DNA of 64,000 nt from Archivesica marissinica (Eukaryota > Mollusca > Bivalvia > Venerida > Vesicomyidae): positions 31,725,225 through 31,789,224 of the forward strand of contig CM026400.1 in the NCBI GenBank assembly GCA_014843695.1, written 5' to 3'. Shown here piece by piece: positions 1 through 11,095 of this stretch. The translations under genes and the position numbers were made by a program. Each line of letters opens with the position of its first letter. Position 1 is the stretch's first letter. The notes under the pieces are model-generated. The model did no database searches. It was not told the DNA's origin and saw only the letters and a list, made by a program, of their open reading frames with translations.

Positions 1-129
1 AATGAGATAAAACAAGACAAAATTAGCAAACACAATTACAATGGATTCTAAATATGCTATAAAATATTAGGATCTAAAATTATAACAATTAAAATATAGG
101 TAATAATTAAATAAAATGTGTTCATTTGC

Positions 130-1731
130 AGTCTTAATCCTGATTGAGCACAGACACAGTTCGATATTTATGTTCCATATGAACATTTAAAAAGGTGTGT
201 CTTCAAAGCCTTTTTGAAAGAACACAATGTTGTTGCACTTCTAAGATTTGATGGAAGAGAATTCCAAAGTTTTGGGGCAGCAGTCATGAAACTTCTATCT
301 CCGTATGTGACAGTCCGACTTCTTGGTAACACAAGAGTAGCTGCTTCATTTTTAGACCGTAAGTCTCTCCTTGGTATATAAACCTCAAGCAAGTTTCTCA
401 TATAAATCGGTGCTTCTCCATTCAATGCTTTATATGTGTGAGTCAGTATTTTATACTTTATTCTTTCTTGAACTGGTAGCCAATGAAGTTCTTTTAGAAT
501 GGGCGTTACATGACTGAAACGGGATGTTCTGTTTATGATGCGAGCTGCTGTGTTTTGAACAGTTTGTAATTTATTGGAAGTGTTTTTTGGCACGCCGTAC
601 AACAGTGAATTACAGTAGTCGAGCCTGGATGTAACGAGTGAGTTTATGAGAGTTTTCGTGGCGTCTGTTGTTAAATACTGCCGAATGTGTCCAATCCGCC
701 ATGATGTCACTTTTGAAAGTATCTACATCTATTGAACGGAATTTTCTATACGACACTGTTTTTCGTACAGGAGCCGGTTTCGCCGCTCTTGCATGAACTA
801 TGACTGCGAAGTGGTCTCTTGTCACTTTGCCCGAGTTATCTGAAAAACCTGGGTCAGTGACCACTACTTCTGACACAGTTTTGTCATTTTCCCTAGTAAT
901 GACCACATCCAGGATGTGACCACGGACGTGTGTAGGCTCTTTCACATGTTGTGTCATGTCACAGGATTGTAGAATACTGTTAAATTTTATTGCATCACGG
1001 TCAGAGTGGTTTTCCAAATGAAAGTTTAAATCTCCAGTGATTATGATATTTTTGTCAATGGTGGCGTATTTGGACAAGAACAGTGGCCATTCGTCTTCAA
1101 GAAATACGTTAGTTTTCAAACCATTTTCTTTATTTGGGGGTGGTCTGTACATTACTGATAAGCGTAATGAATAGGACTTAATATTTACATTACAATCTAA
1201 ATACTCAAAAGTTGAAAATTCATTGTCACATGTAGAGGACACAATGTTGACATCTATTCCAGTTTTATATATCAGAGCCACACCCCCGCCACGTCGACTA
1301 CCAGGGCGAGGGACATGTTTAATCTAGTACCCTTCTGGCAGCAGTTCACTTAAACACGTTTTATCAATTGAAGTGCCTAGCCATGTTTCAGTAACAGCAA
1401 TCATATCTAGGTCATTTGAGAATATAAAATCACAAAACGCTATGGTTTTGTTCTTCAAAGATCTTGGATTTATACAACACAGTTTAATGTTTTTTTGGCC
1501 TTTAACAACAGTTTGAGATTCATATTTTATGCGGTATATATTTAAGCTTCTTGTAGAATTCAATACCTCTTTATCAAGATTTGAAAAACGTTCTGTTCTG
1601 GCTGTTGATATTACAGTAGGAATTGTTTCTGGTAATATTTTGATATTGTTAAAGTTGATTCCTTGATTTGTGTCCCAATTTCGCCTGCATTGATACAGAC
1701 CGCCTCTGGCAGATCTGTATTTCAAAAGACC
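130..1731 (-). mobile_element. LINE remnant, endonuclease joined to RT C-terminus (core deleted)
   Basis: Non-LTR retrotransposon remnant of the CR1/L2-like type, read on the minus strand. From 1731 down it encodes an apurinic-like endonuclease domain: an N-terminal stretch with INPRSLKNK and VTETWLG, an in-frame TAG at 1326-1324, then YRPPP, GDLNFH, LDVVITR and DHFAVIV motifs down to about 700. At about 690-710 the reading jumps directly to the extreme C-terminal part of the RT polyprotein (RLDYCNSLLYG, LHWLPV, YKALNG, LWNSLP; about 690-168). The catalytic RT palm between them is absent, so the copy is internally deleted and cannot be autonomous. The 3' end lies in AT-rich DNA near 130. Its upstream part continues at 3691 after a nested insertion. 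Confidence 0.85.
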
Positions 1732-2139
1732 TAGCTAGCTATATAAGTTTATTTAAAGTCGCCACCGCATAAATGCATTTGGGCGACTAAATTATCTAAG
1801 GTGATTAAAGAGGTCTAAAAATAGTTAATAAACTATTAGAATTTCAATACTATGATGTTTAGAGGGCTAAGTGGGTTGCATTAATATCAGAGTGTGTTCG
1901 GTTTTCATATCTCCCACCCCCGCTCGCACACGATTGTGTACCAACGGGGGTCGGAGGTAGACCGGGTGAAGAAATTACCCGGTGCAATTACTAAGTCTAA
2001 GAAGATTTAGACATAAGTTGGTTAGTAAATTGTTTGTTAGTCCGCTCTATAGCCGATTTATACCGTATGTCCTTGGTGAGATAAAAACCGTGCAAATATT
2101 TGATTCTAAGTAGCATTCAAGCCCGTGTAGAAGATAACA

Positions 2140-2173
2140 AGGACACACACTAGATTTTTGAAATGTGTGTCCT
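2140..2173. repeat. Short perfect hairpin inside the insertion
   Basis: Arms aggacacaca (2140-2149) and tgtgtgtcct (2164-2173) are perfect complements around a 14-nt loop. A related pair, gaaggacac (2426-2434) and gtgtccttc (2468-2476), lies 280 bp further on. Confidence 0.7.
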
Positions 2174-2283
2174 AAACAAAATGAACAAGAAATTCGGAGT
2201 GGACCAATGAGAAATATGCATGGAACTCTGATTGATCCAAAAAATAAACTAGTTAAACCATAACAGCAGATAAATAATATAGA

Positions 2284-2516
2284 GACAGGTTTGACCTTAA
2301 TTAGGGATCTTCGGGTATATTTTTATATCAGCATACCCCATCACCAAAATGTATTTAGAGTAGGTGATTTATAATGGGTTGCATAAGGTAGAGAGATAGA
2401 TTAAATAGTAAGAAGGAAGAAGGTAGAAGGACACTGTCTGTCAGAAGAATATCAACAGCTCATAGGTGTGTCCTTCATATATCCCAAGATCCCTAATAAC
2501 ACCTAGTCAAACCTGC
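2284..2516. repeat. Long-spaced inverted repeat inside the insertion
   Basis: The left arm at 2284-2318 (gacaggtttgac, then agggatcttcgggtata) is complementary, with a few mismatches, to the right arm at 2478-2516 (atatcccaagatccct, then gtcaaacctgc). The loop contains the 2426-2476 hairpin, so a transcript could fold into a nested structure. Confidence 0.6.
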
Positions 2517-3637
2517 AACATATAGACTGCGTTGCCCGTTGAGGGTTGTACTAATAAATATCAATAACGATATTGCTACGAAAATTAAAAGTAAGACCTA
2601 ATGGCGAATAGTTAACTAGTCGCACGAACCGGTGTGAAAAATAGCAGGTGCCCCTGAGCAAAGAAGAACGTGCGCTCAGGAATGTGCACTGACTGACCTC
2701 TGTAAATGTAAACAAACAATTGAGAATTTTACGTTCGCGCGAACGAGAAAGAGATATGGCAGGTGCCCGTTTACCTTGTATAGTGCACAGCAGTATCGAG
2801 GTAGCTACGAAGATTAAAATGCATGGACTGTATTAATATGTATCTGTACTAAGACATTTAGTTGATTGATCCCAAGTACATATAGTTACTACCAGTAATA
2901 CAGATATATAACTGGTAGTAAAATATCTTCCATAGTTATGGAAAATGTCAACAGGATAGAAAACTTCACCTATCACAAACGACTAAACCGTTAGAGGTAT
3001 CAGCCTACTATGATGTTTGGTCAACTTTTTTAACATATATAAGTATCACCAAACTAAACTATCATGGGTTGCCCCTAGAAATATTTACATAAAACTAATT
3101 TCATAGTAGGTTGTACAATGTGTGATATGTGTACCAAAAAAAATAAAATACCCCCCCCCCCTATATGCCCCCGTGTACTGGGATCATAAAAATTACATCT
3201 AAAAAGGGCGGCTTAACCCCTGAGTGACAACGTTTAAAAATAATGTGGTAAAATACACTTCCGTACAAACAACGGTCACCTTCGTAGGGCCTTTAAAATT
3301 ACATTTTAAGTATAAAAAACGATCAGTTCTTGGTTATTTACAATAAAATTTAGTCACACAGGGGAATGCCAAACTAATAAAAATTAGCGATCGCTCGCGA
3401 GACGAAGATTTCATGGCAGGAGTACCGGTTCCGTTGTTTACTCGGTGATTTCGGAGACCGACCGACCGCACGCAGTGATTGCTCATACAACTACTCAGCC
3501 AGCCAGGCTACCCATGCAACTTGAGGGTGTCTGATGACCTTAATTAAAGTAGAGGATGATGTAGGGTTTTTTAAGTTTATTGTTAAGCTTATTCAGAACT
3601 TATGTATATTTATAGATTAAGTTTTACAGTCTAATAC

Positions 3638-3928
3638 CTACCGAAGCTGTATTAAGAGTAATGAGGAATTGTTAGAAAATTTCAAAAGACCATAATCCTT
3701 TAGAACATTTAAAGTTGCTTTGTTCGGGCGTGAAAGCCTTCTAGCTACACCTGCCAATTTCAATAATTGGTCTCTATTATACTTGACAAAGCACATTGTA
3801 ATCGTGAAAATTGTGTTCATCAAAAAGTTACACAATTTTACAAAGTATAAATAGTTTCTTATTTGTACATCCAATTGTTTGAAAGTATGGCATTCAATAT
3901 TGAATAGATATTTCCAATTAAAAAGCAC
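3638..3928 (-). mobile_element. 5' continuation of the first LINE (pre-endonuclease region)
   Basis: The minus-strand frame reads YNRDQLLKL, then SRPNKATLNVLKDYGLLK. This resembles the segment just before the endonuclease in CR1-like LINEs, where a phrase of the type LKDYGLLKYRSARGG is expected. YRSARGG is found 1.95 kb away at about 1722-1702. The phrase is cut between K and Y, where the sequence atttcaaaagacc (3679-3691) is also present at 1719-1731. The two parts are therefore one LINE split by a later insertion. The reading downstream of 3678 is not LINE. Confidence 0.65.
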
Positions 3929-3981
3929 AGAATAGTAACTCCTGTTTATTTTATGCTAATTGATGAAATACAGTGTTCTAT

Positions 3982-4033
3982 CAGTGAGATATAATCCATA
4001 TCTCATCGGTGAGATATGGATTATATCTCACTG
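3982..4033. repeat. Perfect 24-bp-arm palindrome with TCGG loop
   Basis: The left arm 3982-4005 and right arm 4010-4033 are exact reverse complements around a four-base loop. The core gtgagatata...ccatat recurs in the hairpin at 5048-5168, so both are probably parts of one foldback element family. Confidence 0.85.
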
Positions 4034-5047
4034 CCGGACTACTTTTTTATTATCTCCCTTCCCAATACACTATTCTTGCAGTATTACTCTCCCTTTAAAT
4101 GCTTAGACAACAACAAACAACAAATCAACCGTCTGCTATTGAATAATAATATATAAACAATTAATAGCTCTAACAAAATTTAAATAAATAAAAAATGGAA
4201 TCTAACAATATTGAGGATATGTACCTGGAATGTAAAATAATTTTATCATCCGATGTTGTTTTTTTCACAAACTTGCACCGTGTCATTTAATTTTCACCGT
4301 TTACCTGGCTTCAATGACACTATTTACCTGTAGTATTGTTTTTGTTATGAAACAAATCAAAAGAGAAATACAACTGACAATGTCTCGAATTGTGTCACTG
4401 TAAATTGAAACAATAAATCCAAATTAAATTAAGGCCTGCTCTGGCTCTGTGCATCTAACAGTCGTGTAAAGCTGTGTAGCATAATTTTGGATTTGGGCAA
4501 CAATGTAATGCCGCCTTGCTCTTAATTATCACCTGCTTAATATAATAAGCATTCATAGTGTGTCCCGTGTTTGCACACTAATCAAACATTACGCCCCATT
4601 AAATAAACAAACAACACGCTTGTATGATTCTCCAGTCCGAGATATTAGTCATGCGCGACACGATTTCACCTTGACCCGAGTAATTTTCCAAAAATAGTAT
4701 CGGGGGAATTTCCAATTTTCGGATATTTTACAGATTTTCGTCGATTTTATAATTTTCGCCAAACTGAGTTTTTATTAGCCAATTTTGCAATATTGTAACC
4801 ATTAAACTGAGTTTTTATTAGCCAATTTTGCAATATTGTAGCCATTGGCGAGGCTGGCGATTGGCGATTGTTCATGTATTTTTCCTCGATTCAACTTTAA
4901 ATTCAAGATGGCGGCAGATTTGTGTTTCTTTCGACTCACGACGTATAGTCGTTAATGTATTCATCCGCGCAAAAACACGGCGGCCAGCTATTTTAATTTC
5001 TTCATTTTGTGTTTGTTTTTCACCAATTATCATAAAATAAAAAGAAA
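4034..5047. other. Non-coding DNA between two hairpins, with a short tandem duplication
   Basis: No credible gene. A 44-bp direct duplication (unit beginning aaactgagttt) is at 4760-4846. Open frames of 60-70 codons at 4828-5084 lie opposite each other and show no family signature. Confidence 0.5.
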
Positions 5048-5168
5048 ATTTGTTTGTTTTGAGTGAATATGGAATATATCTCACCTCGAAGTGAGAACAT
5101 TTTCATATTTTTGAAATTTTCTCACTTCTCAGTGAGATATATTCCATATTCACTCAAAACAAACAAAT
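5048..5168. repeat. 37-bp perfect inverted repeat with nested inner hairpin
   Basis: Arms 5048-5084 and 5132-5168 are perfect complements. Inside the loop, gaagtgagaa (5088-5097) pairs with ttctcacttc (5119-5128). The arm contains gtgagatatattccatat, related to the palindrome at 3982-4033. Confidence 0.85.
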
Positions 5169-5549
5169 ATCCTCTATATATTCATGAGATACTGTACAAA
5201 AAATCACAGTTCTACAGTTACTAGTTTTAACGAAACAATCCAATTATAAGAGCACTAAATTTTCTGCAGCCTACACTTGGCGCATATAAACTGCACATCT
5301 GCACATATATAACAAGATCCTACTAATTAAAATTGTTAATTTCGTACATGTACGCGTAGGATTTAATATAATACTCTGGCCTTTTCACACCAGTCCAATA
5401 TTAATACTAATGGACTGCACGTATACAGGTATGACGTCACTACAGGGTTTTAACACCGACGAAACCATTTTGAAAATTAAGAATGTATGGTTAACCGGTT
5501 AGTATTTCTGACCGGTTTTGACACCACTATGTTTACTAGGATCTGTTAG
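5169..5549. other. No gene seen
   Basis: AT-rich sequence without a supported coding region or recognised repeat. Confidence 0.5.
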
Positions 5550-5840
5550 TTTATACAAATTTATTTTAGCTCGATTGGGAAACTAGTTCTTACAACTTAT
5601 ATTAATCACTCTCGAGACCTCATTCATGATGGAATTCATCGTCACGAGGGAGAGAGTAGCGTGGGAACAGGCGTCGATATATTTTGCCTGGTCAGTCAAA
5701 TAAATATATCTTAACACCGATACTATTAATTGGGCCGTATTGAGTTTCTGATCATGTCATTTTGTCAGAAGTTAAAAAGTGAACCCAGGCTAGGGAGAGA
5801 GAAGAGGCAACGTGGAAATTAAATGCCTAGCCTGGATCTA
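5550..5840 (-). mobile_element. SINE family C copy, rearranged
   Basis: On the minus strand the 3' tail (cactctcgagacctcattc, ttattttagctcgattg) is clear at 5550-5660. After about 100 bp of other sequence, the body motif (gagagaagaggcaacgtgg, atgcct) resumes near 5790-5835. The copy has an internal insertion or rearrangement and no clear tRNA-like head. Confidence 0.6.
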
Positions 5841-5864
5841 GGATATGTTGGTGATTGAGTCACA

Positions 5865-6110
5865 TTAACACTTTCACCGCCAATGTCGCATAAAAGCGAC
5901 TTTGTAAAAAAGCCGAGAACCCGATCGGACAGAACAGAACATGCCATCTGATCAGGCTATACGATGATTGCTCTTCAGACAGTGGAGCTGAAGCACCTGT
6001 CCGAATAGCAAACAACATAGATCCTGATCAGACGCGGCGTTACGCCGCGGCTGATCCGGATTTATGTTGTTTGCACATGCTCTGAATTTATTCGGCGCTG
6101 AAAGAGTTAA
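5865..6110. mobile_element. piggyBac-like MITE with TTAA ends and a 32-bp hairpin core
   Basis: The ends ttaacactttcaccgcc (5865-5881) and ggcgctgaaagagttaa (6094-6110) form imperfect terminal inverted repeats, each starting with TTAA. That is the target duplication typical of piggyBac transposons. Inside, 6008-6039 and 6043-6074 form a nearly perfect 32-bp stem with a TTA loop. There is no coding capacity. The superfamily assignment rests on the TTAA and the CACTTT/CTCTTT ends only. Confidence 0.6.
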
Positions 6111-6154
6111 AGGGAATGCCTTATTTCATATTAGAAAAGTAGAGACATATAAAG

Positions 6155-6356
6155 TACAGTTTACATCCGCTATGTCGAATTCCGTCGGACCGAGCAAAAA
6201 TACTTCGACATAACCGTAATTTGACTTAACGAAATTCGATATAAAGGGAACCAGTTATATGTAGCATGATAGTGTCTGAAACGGGACTTTGATCCGACTT
6301 CGAGATAACCGGATAATTCGATATAACCGACTTTGACATAACGGATGTAGACTGTA
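6155..6356. mobile_element. TA-flanked MITE family 1, copy 1
   Basis: About 200 bp, starting tacagtttacatccgctatg and ending cataacggatgtagactgta. The terminal inverted repeats extend inward as repeated gaattc/cgacataacc-type modules, so most of the element is self-complementary. TA at both ends suggests a Tc1/mariner/pogo-type source. The same element is at 16349-16537 and 60549-60733. Confidence 0.8.
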
Positions 6357-6712
6357 TAGTGTTCAATATTACTTAAAGCGACATTACATTGGTGAAAAAA
6401 GTTTATTTCTACAGAATGTCATTTCCTATTATATGGGTTTTTTGTTTTCCAAAATAGTTGCCAAAGAAACTGAGTATTTCAACTCATAAGACATATCGTA
6501 TACGACATAGCAAAATAATTTAAATAGGCGTAATACACCGTGTATATCCCGAATAACAACATTTATGGTACAGATTTACCGTTATGTCTCACATTTGCGC
6601 CTGTGCATATTTATTTTGAGACTAACCTGATTAAAATGATATCTAAATGACAGTATCACTCGTTTAGCATAGACTCCAATAATAAACTCACGTCAATTCA
6701 GGAACGTGACTG
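6357..6712. other. No gene seen
   Basis: AT-rich sequence between a MITE and a SINE. No supported feature. Confidence 0.5.
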
Positions 6713-6830
6713 CGTGTTACGTTTCTTTATCGTCGCTACCGGTTGCCCGTATGAGCGACGCCTCCTGAAGAGATTAGTCATTTTAGATATTTGGAGGATA
6801 GGAGAGGAGAGTCTCCTCTGGTTCTTTTAC

Positions 6831-6861
<31 letters not shown>

Positions 6862-6995
6862 TAAAGCACCGACACGATACCTGGGTTTAATGACCCATCT
6901 GAAAGACTGTTAATTTTATTAGGGTCAGACGGGGGATCGAACCTGCGATCCCTGGATTATCAGTCCAATGTGTGAACCACTTGACTACAGACACG
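6713..6995 (-). mobile_element. SINE family A copy (tRNA-derived)
   Basis: Minus-strand copy: tail (cgataaagaaacgt) at 6713, central domain with tttaacg-like and gtgcacg motifs, then a tRNA-like head with the complement of gatcgcaggttcgatcccc near 6925-6955. The gtgcacg motif is expanded to four tandem copies of a 7-bp unit at 6833-6860, an embryonic tandem array. The head is diverged. Confidence 0.8.
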
Positions 6996-7837
6996 CCTGT
7001 GAGCCTGGCTGGCCGATATATGGACTATTTTAAAGTGTGTAGGCGGAAATCGTACGATCGCTACATAATTAGCGGAAACAAACCGCGCATGGATTTTTCC
7101 ACGAAAACGGACATAATTCCTATACCTTTTCATATAATCTATCGTAGTCAGGGGGCGTGATTCACAATGTTATCACGAAACTACCATACCAAGAAATGAC
7201 ATAAGTCGACTGATTCTTAAACAATATAATCATACAATAGCAAATACCGTTACTTCGCATTTTACGATCAATGTTAATTATGAACAATTGATCCAGGATT
7301 GACACGACTCTTTCAATTCATTGTCTAAACTATCTTGCTATCTCAAATATAAATTAATAATTGTGTAAATGACCAATTAAGGAGGGCACTAACATTATTT
7401 AAGCTTGCTACGCTTAAGTTGGTGACATATCAAGAGAAATCAACAAATCAACGCATTTGTAAACTTTGTAATATGAACACAGTGAACATATCGAACTTAA
7501 AGCAACACAAACACGCGTGGGGTGGTCTCTACAGAATGAAATGTCCTATTATATTTTAATAAAGTTTATTTCCAACTATTTGCCACAGACATTATAAGCG
7601 AAATTTAGTTGACATAACCAATTTATATAAGTATACAAACTCTAAAATAATGACATGTGACCAATGGTCACATCGTATTATCATTATACCTCACGCTTTG
7701 CACACGTACATACTTATTGTCGGACTCATCTCTAAACGGCAATAACAGCGTATAGTAGGATTGATTGAGTAGCCGGAGCTGCTACGATTGTTCCCTTAGA
7801 CAAGGCATGTAAATTCCACATGCCTCATCTATCTCAC
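6996..7837. other. No gene seen
   Basis: Non-coding sequence. The short open frame at 6972-7160 starts inside a SINE and has no family signature. Confidence 0.5.
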
Positions 7838-8690
7838 TCATGCTTGTGACTGTACATGCAACAGATAGATCAAGCCCGCTTGTGACTGTACATGAAACAG
7901 ATAGACCAAGCCCGCTTGTGGCTGTACATGCAACAGATAGACCAAGCCCGCTTGTGGCTGTACATGCAACAGATAGACCAAGCCCGCTTGTGACTGTACA
8001 TGCAACATATAGATCAAGCCCGCTTGTGACTGTACATGCAACAGATAGATCAAGCCCGCTTGTGACTGTACATGAAACATATAGACCAAGCCCGCTTGTG
8101 ACTGAACATGCAACAGATAGATCAAGCCCGCTTGTGACTGTACATGCAACAGATAGATCAAGCCCGCTTGTGACTGTACATGAAACATATAGACCAAGCC
8201 CGCTTGTGACTGAACATGCAACAGATAGTCAAGCCCGCTTGTGACTGTACATGAAACATATAGATCAAGCCCGCTTGTGGCTGTACATGCAACAGATAGA
8301 TCAAGAGCCCGCTTGTGACTGTACATGAAACATATAGACAAAGCCCGCTTGTGACTGAACATGCAACAGATAGATCAAGCCCGCTTGTGACTGTACATGA
8401 AACATATAGATCAAGCCCGCTTGTAACTGTACCTGATGTCGGCGATGCAACATATATATCAAGCCCGCTTGTAACTGTACCTGATGTCGACGATGCAACA
8501 TATAGATCAAGCCCGCTTGTGACTGTACCTGATGTCGACGATGCAACATATAGATCAAGCCCGCTTGTGACTGTACCTGATGTCGACGATGCAACAGATA
8601 GATCAAGCATTGTTGTGTACCTGAGATGGACGGTGCAACAGATAGATGCATCAAATAACCCCAAAGCGACCTTGACCTTATTTAGTTGTG
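7838..8690. repeat. Minisatellite, 36-bp unit with 48-bp variants
   Basis: About 22 units of a 36-bp repeat (agcccgcttgtgactgtaca, then tgcaacagatagatca). The last few units are 48 bp because a 12-bp segment (cctgatgtcgac) is inserted. Both lengths are multiples of three, which keeps frames open on both strands. Those frames are artefacts of unit length. It lies just beyond the last exon of the minus-strand coiled-coil gene. Confidence 0.95.
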
Positions 8691-8936
8691 ATTTAGTATG
8701 AATACAAGAAACTCTCTGATGTACATAGATTGGACAGCCATTAGTTCAGTCTCACCATAGATAGCTCTGATGTGTGCATATACATAATTATATCACATCG
8801 AGACAAAACGTCGCGCAATCAAGCCTTGATGATACAAACGAAGAACAAATAATCGGAATACATCTGCGAACATCAAACAACCTCAACATTAACAAACTAG
8901 CTAACTTCCAACACCTAGTTGAAACACACAATTTGT

Positions 8937-9088
8937 TTATTTTCTTGGTGGGTTCTTGATTTTATGGTTCCTCACATTAATCGCACACTGAAGTCGTTGC
9001 CGATTAGCTCTACAGTTGTTTAATTCCTTGTGCACTTGCTGTTCTTCTTCCAGTGCTTCATCTCGTTTCTCTCTCATGGCAATCAGAT
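8937..9088 (-). CDS. Coiled-coil protein, exon 3 (C-terminal)
   Basis: Last exon of the model whose earlier exons are at 14185-13787 and 16103-16070. The minus strand reads DLIAMREKRDEALEEEQQ, then VHKELNNCRANRQRLQC and a basic tail NHKIKNPPRK, followed by TAA at 8939-8937. The acceptor is TTTTCGTTGAAG (AG at 9090-9089). The exon begins with two bases that complete the codon left open by exon 2 (phase 1), so the frame is preserved. The composition (E, K, Q, L heptads) matches exon 2. A second copy of the acceptor region lies at 9184-9241. Additional exons between 9088 and 13787 cannot be excluded. Confidence 0.65.
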
Positions 9089-9241
9089 CTTCAACGAAAA
9101 TGATAAGATTCGAATTCCATTCAAAATAATACCCATCGTTTTAGAACTAACTTAGAAATGTAAGATGGATGTTGTAACTTGTCATTAGATCTTCAACGAA
9201 AATGATAAGATTGAAATTCTATTCACAATAATACCCATCCA
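9080..9241. repeat. Direct duplication of an exon 3 acceptor region
   Basis: The segment around 9085-9140 (agatcttcaacgaaaatgat, aagatt, then aataatacccatc) is repeated with few changes at 9184-9241. It spans the polypyrimidine tract and AG used by exon 3, so a decoy acceptor lies about 99 bp upstream of the real one in transcript direction. Confidence 0.7.
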
Positions 9242-9832
9242 ATTATCAGGAATAAGTCACACTTACTGAATTAGATACACGAATACGATTGCAATATTAC
9301 CACGAAACTACAAACATCTGTTATCTGTCAAATTTGACACACTTGGACGCTACAGGAAGTAAACAAACTACCACCGAGTGCGCATCCGGTTTTTTTGGGC
9401 CCCAAAAAGAATTTTAATATCATTTTCATTGAAGATTTGATGACAATTTACGACATCCGTTTTTTCTTAGGAACATGATCTGATACAGTTTGTTCTGGTT
9501 TGATACGAGCTCGTGACCGTATCAAACCAGCAAGCGTAATATACGACTGGAAAACACAGCGTATCGATCAGGGTTGTATACAGTATTGTGGTAGGCAAAT
9601 AACGGCAAAAACATATTGCTAACATTCATATCCAAGTAGTAAGTTCATTTATTCTGTTGTATATTTCTTTTCATGTCCACGATATCAGTTTTTATTGCTG
9701 TGATCTTTCTTCCTTTCTCCTCTGTTCTCTCTTTAATTTGGTCAAGTTCCTTCTCCAAGCTTTCTGTATAATTATATATAATATGCCTGTCAGTGGCATT
9801 ATAGTGGAATGCCTTTTACTGGTTCGTGCATC
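9242..9832. other. Intron sequence, no other feature
   Basis: Lies within intron 2 of the coiled-coil gene. Short open frames on both strands near 9657-9889 run into a SINE and are not credible. Confidence 0.5.
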
Positions 9833-10122
9833 ACAGACGGATATGTAGTCCAGTGGTAACACGCTGGACTGGTAATCCAGGGATCGCATGTTCGATCCCC
9901 CATCTGACCCTAATAAAATTAACAGTCTTTCAGATGGGACGTTAAACCGAGGTCTCGTGTCGGTGCTTTACACCGTGCACGTAAAAGAACTAGAGGAGAT
10001 TCTGGAATGGGCCTCTGTCTGTATCATGCACTATCCTCCAAAATCTAAAATAACTAATCTCTTCAGGAGGCGTTGCTCATATGGGCAACCGGTAGCGACG
10101 ATAAATAAACGTAAAACACACA
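9833..10122 (+). mobile_element. SINE family A, near full length
   Basis: tRNA-like head with an A-box region (gtagtccagtggtaacacgc) and a B box (atgttcgatcc). A conserved middle follows (cagatgggacgttaaaccga, gtgcacgtaaaagaac), then a body ending gataaataaacgtaaaacac. The head should carry an internal RNA polymerase III promoter. The middle resembles the conserved central domains of animal SINE superfamilies; I do not assign which one. It lies antisense in the coiled-coil intron. Confidence 0.9.
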
Positions 10123-10831
10123 TGGTTCATGCAGTACCGTAACAGAGGCAAATTTCAACCGAGGAAAGCTAGGGAGTCCGGAAATATGTCCCCCCTTAAA
10201 ATGGTTTAGACGTATAATTACGTACTGACCTTTCAGCTCTCTAGCAGTCAACATTTTATACAGCAAAGGGATATTTTAAGCATTTTATTTATTTAAATTT
10301 TCATATTTTTTTGCTTTGGAAGTTTTTAACCGAGGATACTGCCTCGGTGTGCCTCAGTGTGGCTACGGGCCTGATCGTGTGTTGTGTTTATATTGTTGCA
10401 CATGCAGCTTATGGCACGTGTTAACCTTCAGCTAATATTGGTTTAGGAAGACCGCTGTATTTCAGACACTGATGGTCACTCGATCTTCCTTGCATGAACA
10501 GTGCCGTAGCCAGAATCTGAAAATATCCGAGGCGACCCCCCTCCCCTCCCGAATGATTTTGTGGATGCTTGTCTGTGCATTCTGAAGGCAGTTTTATCAG
10601 ATATCAGAGTTTCCTATACCTGCCGTTACATGCCAAATTCTAACTGAGGCGAGTGCCTCACTTTCCTCAGTGTGGCTACGGGCCTGGTGAAATTCAATAT
10701 ATCTGGTAGGATTCAAACATACAGTGAGTGGTAAGCCATTCGAAGTCAATAACTTTTTACCCCCCCCCCCCCGTGGGCACAGTGGTCCCTCGTTTATTGG
10801 TTTATTCATGTAGGTAATCTCGAGATACACG
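10123..10831. other. Intron sequence with a short dispersed repeat
   Basis: The phrase ctcagtgtggctacgggcct occurs at about 10353 and again at 10658, with surrounding gaggc-rich similarity, so this is probably part of an unidentified repeat. A C tract lies near 10760-10773. No gene supported. Confidence 0.45.
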
Positions 10832-11095
10832 ACTGTCTCCGTGGCCTAGTGGCAAAGGCGACTGTCTTACAGAGCGAGGGTCGAAGGTTCGAGCCTCGGA
10901 AGTCAAAGATTCAAACCTCAAACGGGGTTCATTCTGGTATGGCCAGTTGGTGAGCCGCCAGCTAGTTAAATAATTGTTATTGATTGCCTTGCCTATCAGC
11001 CTGATGCCGTGCATGTACGGATATGATTTGGGAAATACTGATGTTCATAAGATGTGCATAGTAACTCAGAAATGGGGGGAGGGGGCTAGGGGAGG
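10832..11095 (+). mobile_element. SINE family D copy
   Basis: tRNA-like head (gtctccgtggcctagtggca, B-box-like aggttcgagcct), then the family body: ggttggtgagccgccagcta, gttaaataattgttattgat, tgggaaatactgatgttca. The same family is at 12291, 15704 and 26525. Confidence 0.8.

Larger units (their letters stand above)
1732..3678 (-). mobile_element. 1.95-kb non-coding retroposon-like insertion in LINE, 13-bp TSD
   Basis: The segment is bounded by a perfect 13-bp direct repeat, atttcaaaagacc (1719-1731 and 3679-3691), and interrupts a LINE reading frame. A 13-bp duplication suits target-primed retroposition rather than a cut-and-paste transposon. I find no long open frame inside. The low-coordinate end read on the minus strand has ggtggcgactttaaataaac, like the 3' tails of the SINEs in this window, so the element probably points left. 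Inside are several inverted repeats (2140-2173, 2284-2516, 2426-2476) and a C tract near 3151. I do not recognise the family. Confidence 0.6.

Noticed and set aside
4828..5084. Overlapping 70-codon frames on both strands
   Set aside because: They oppose each other, run into a hairpin element and show no family motif.
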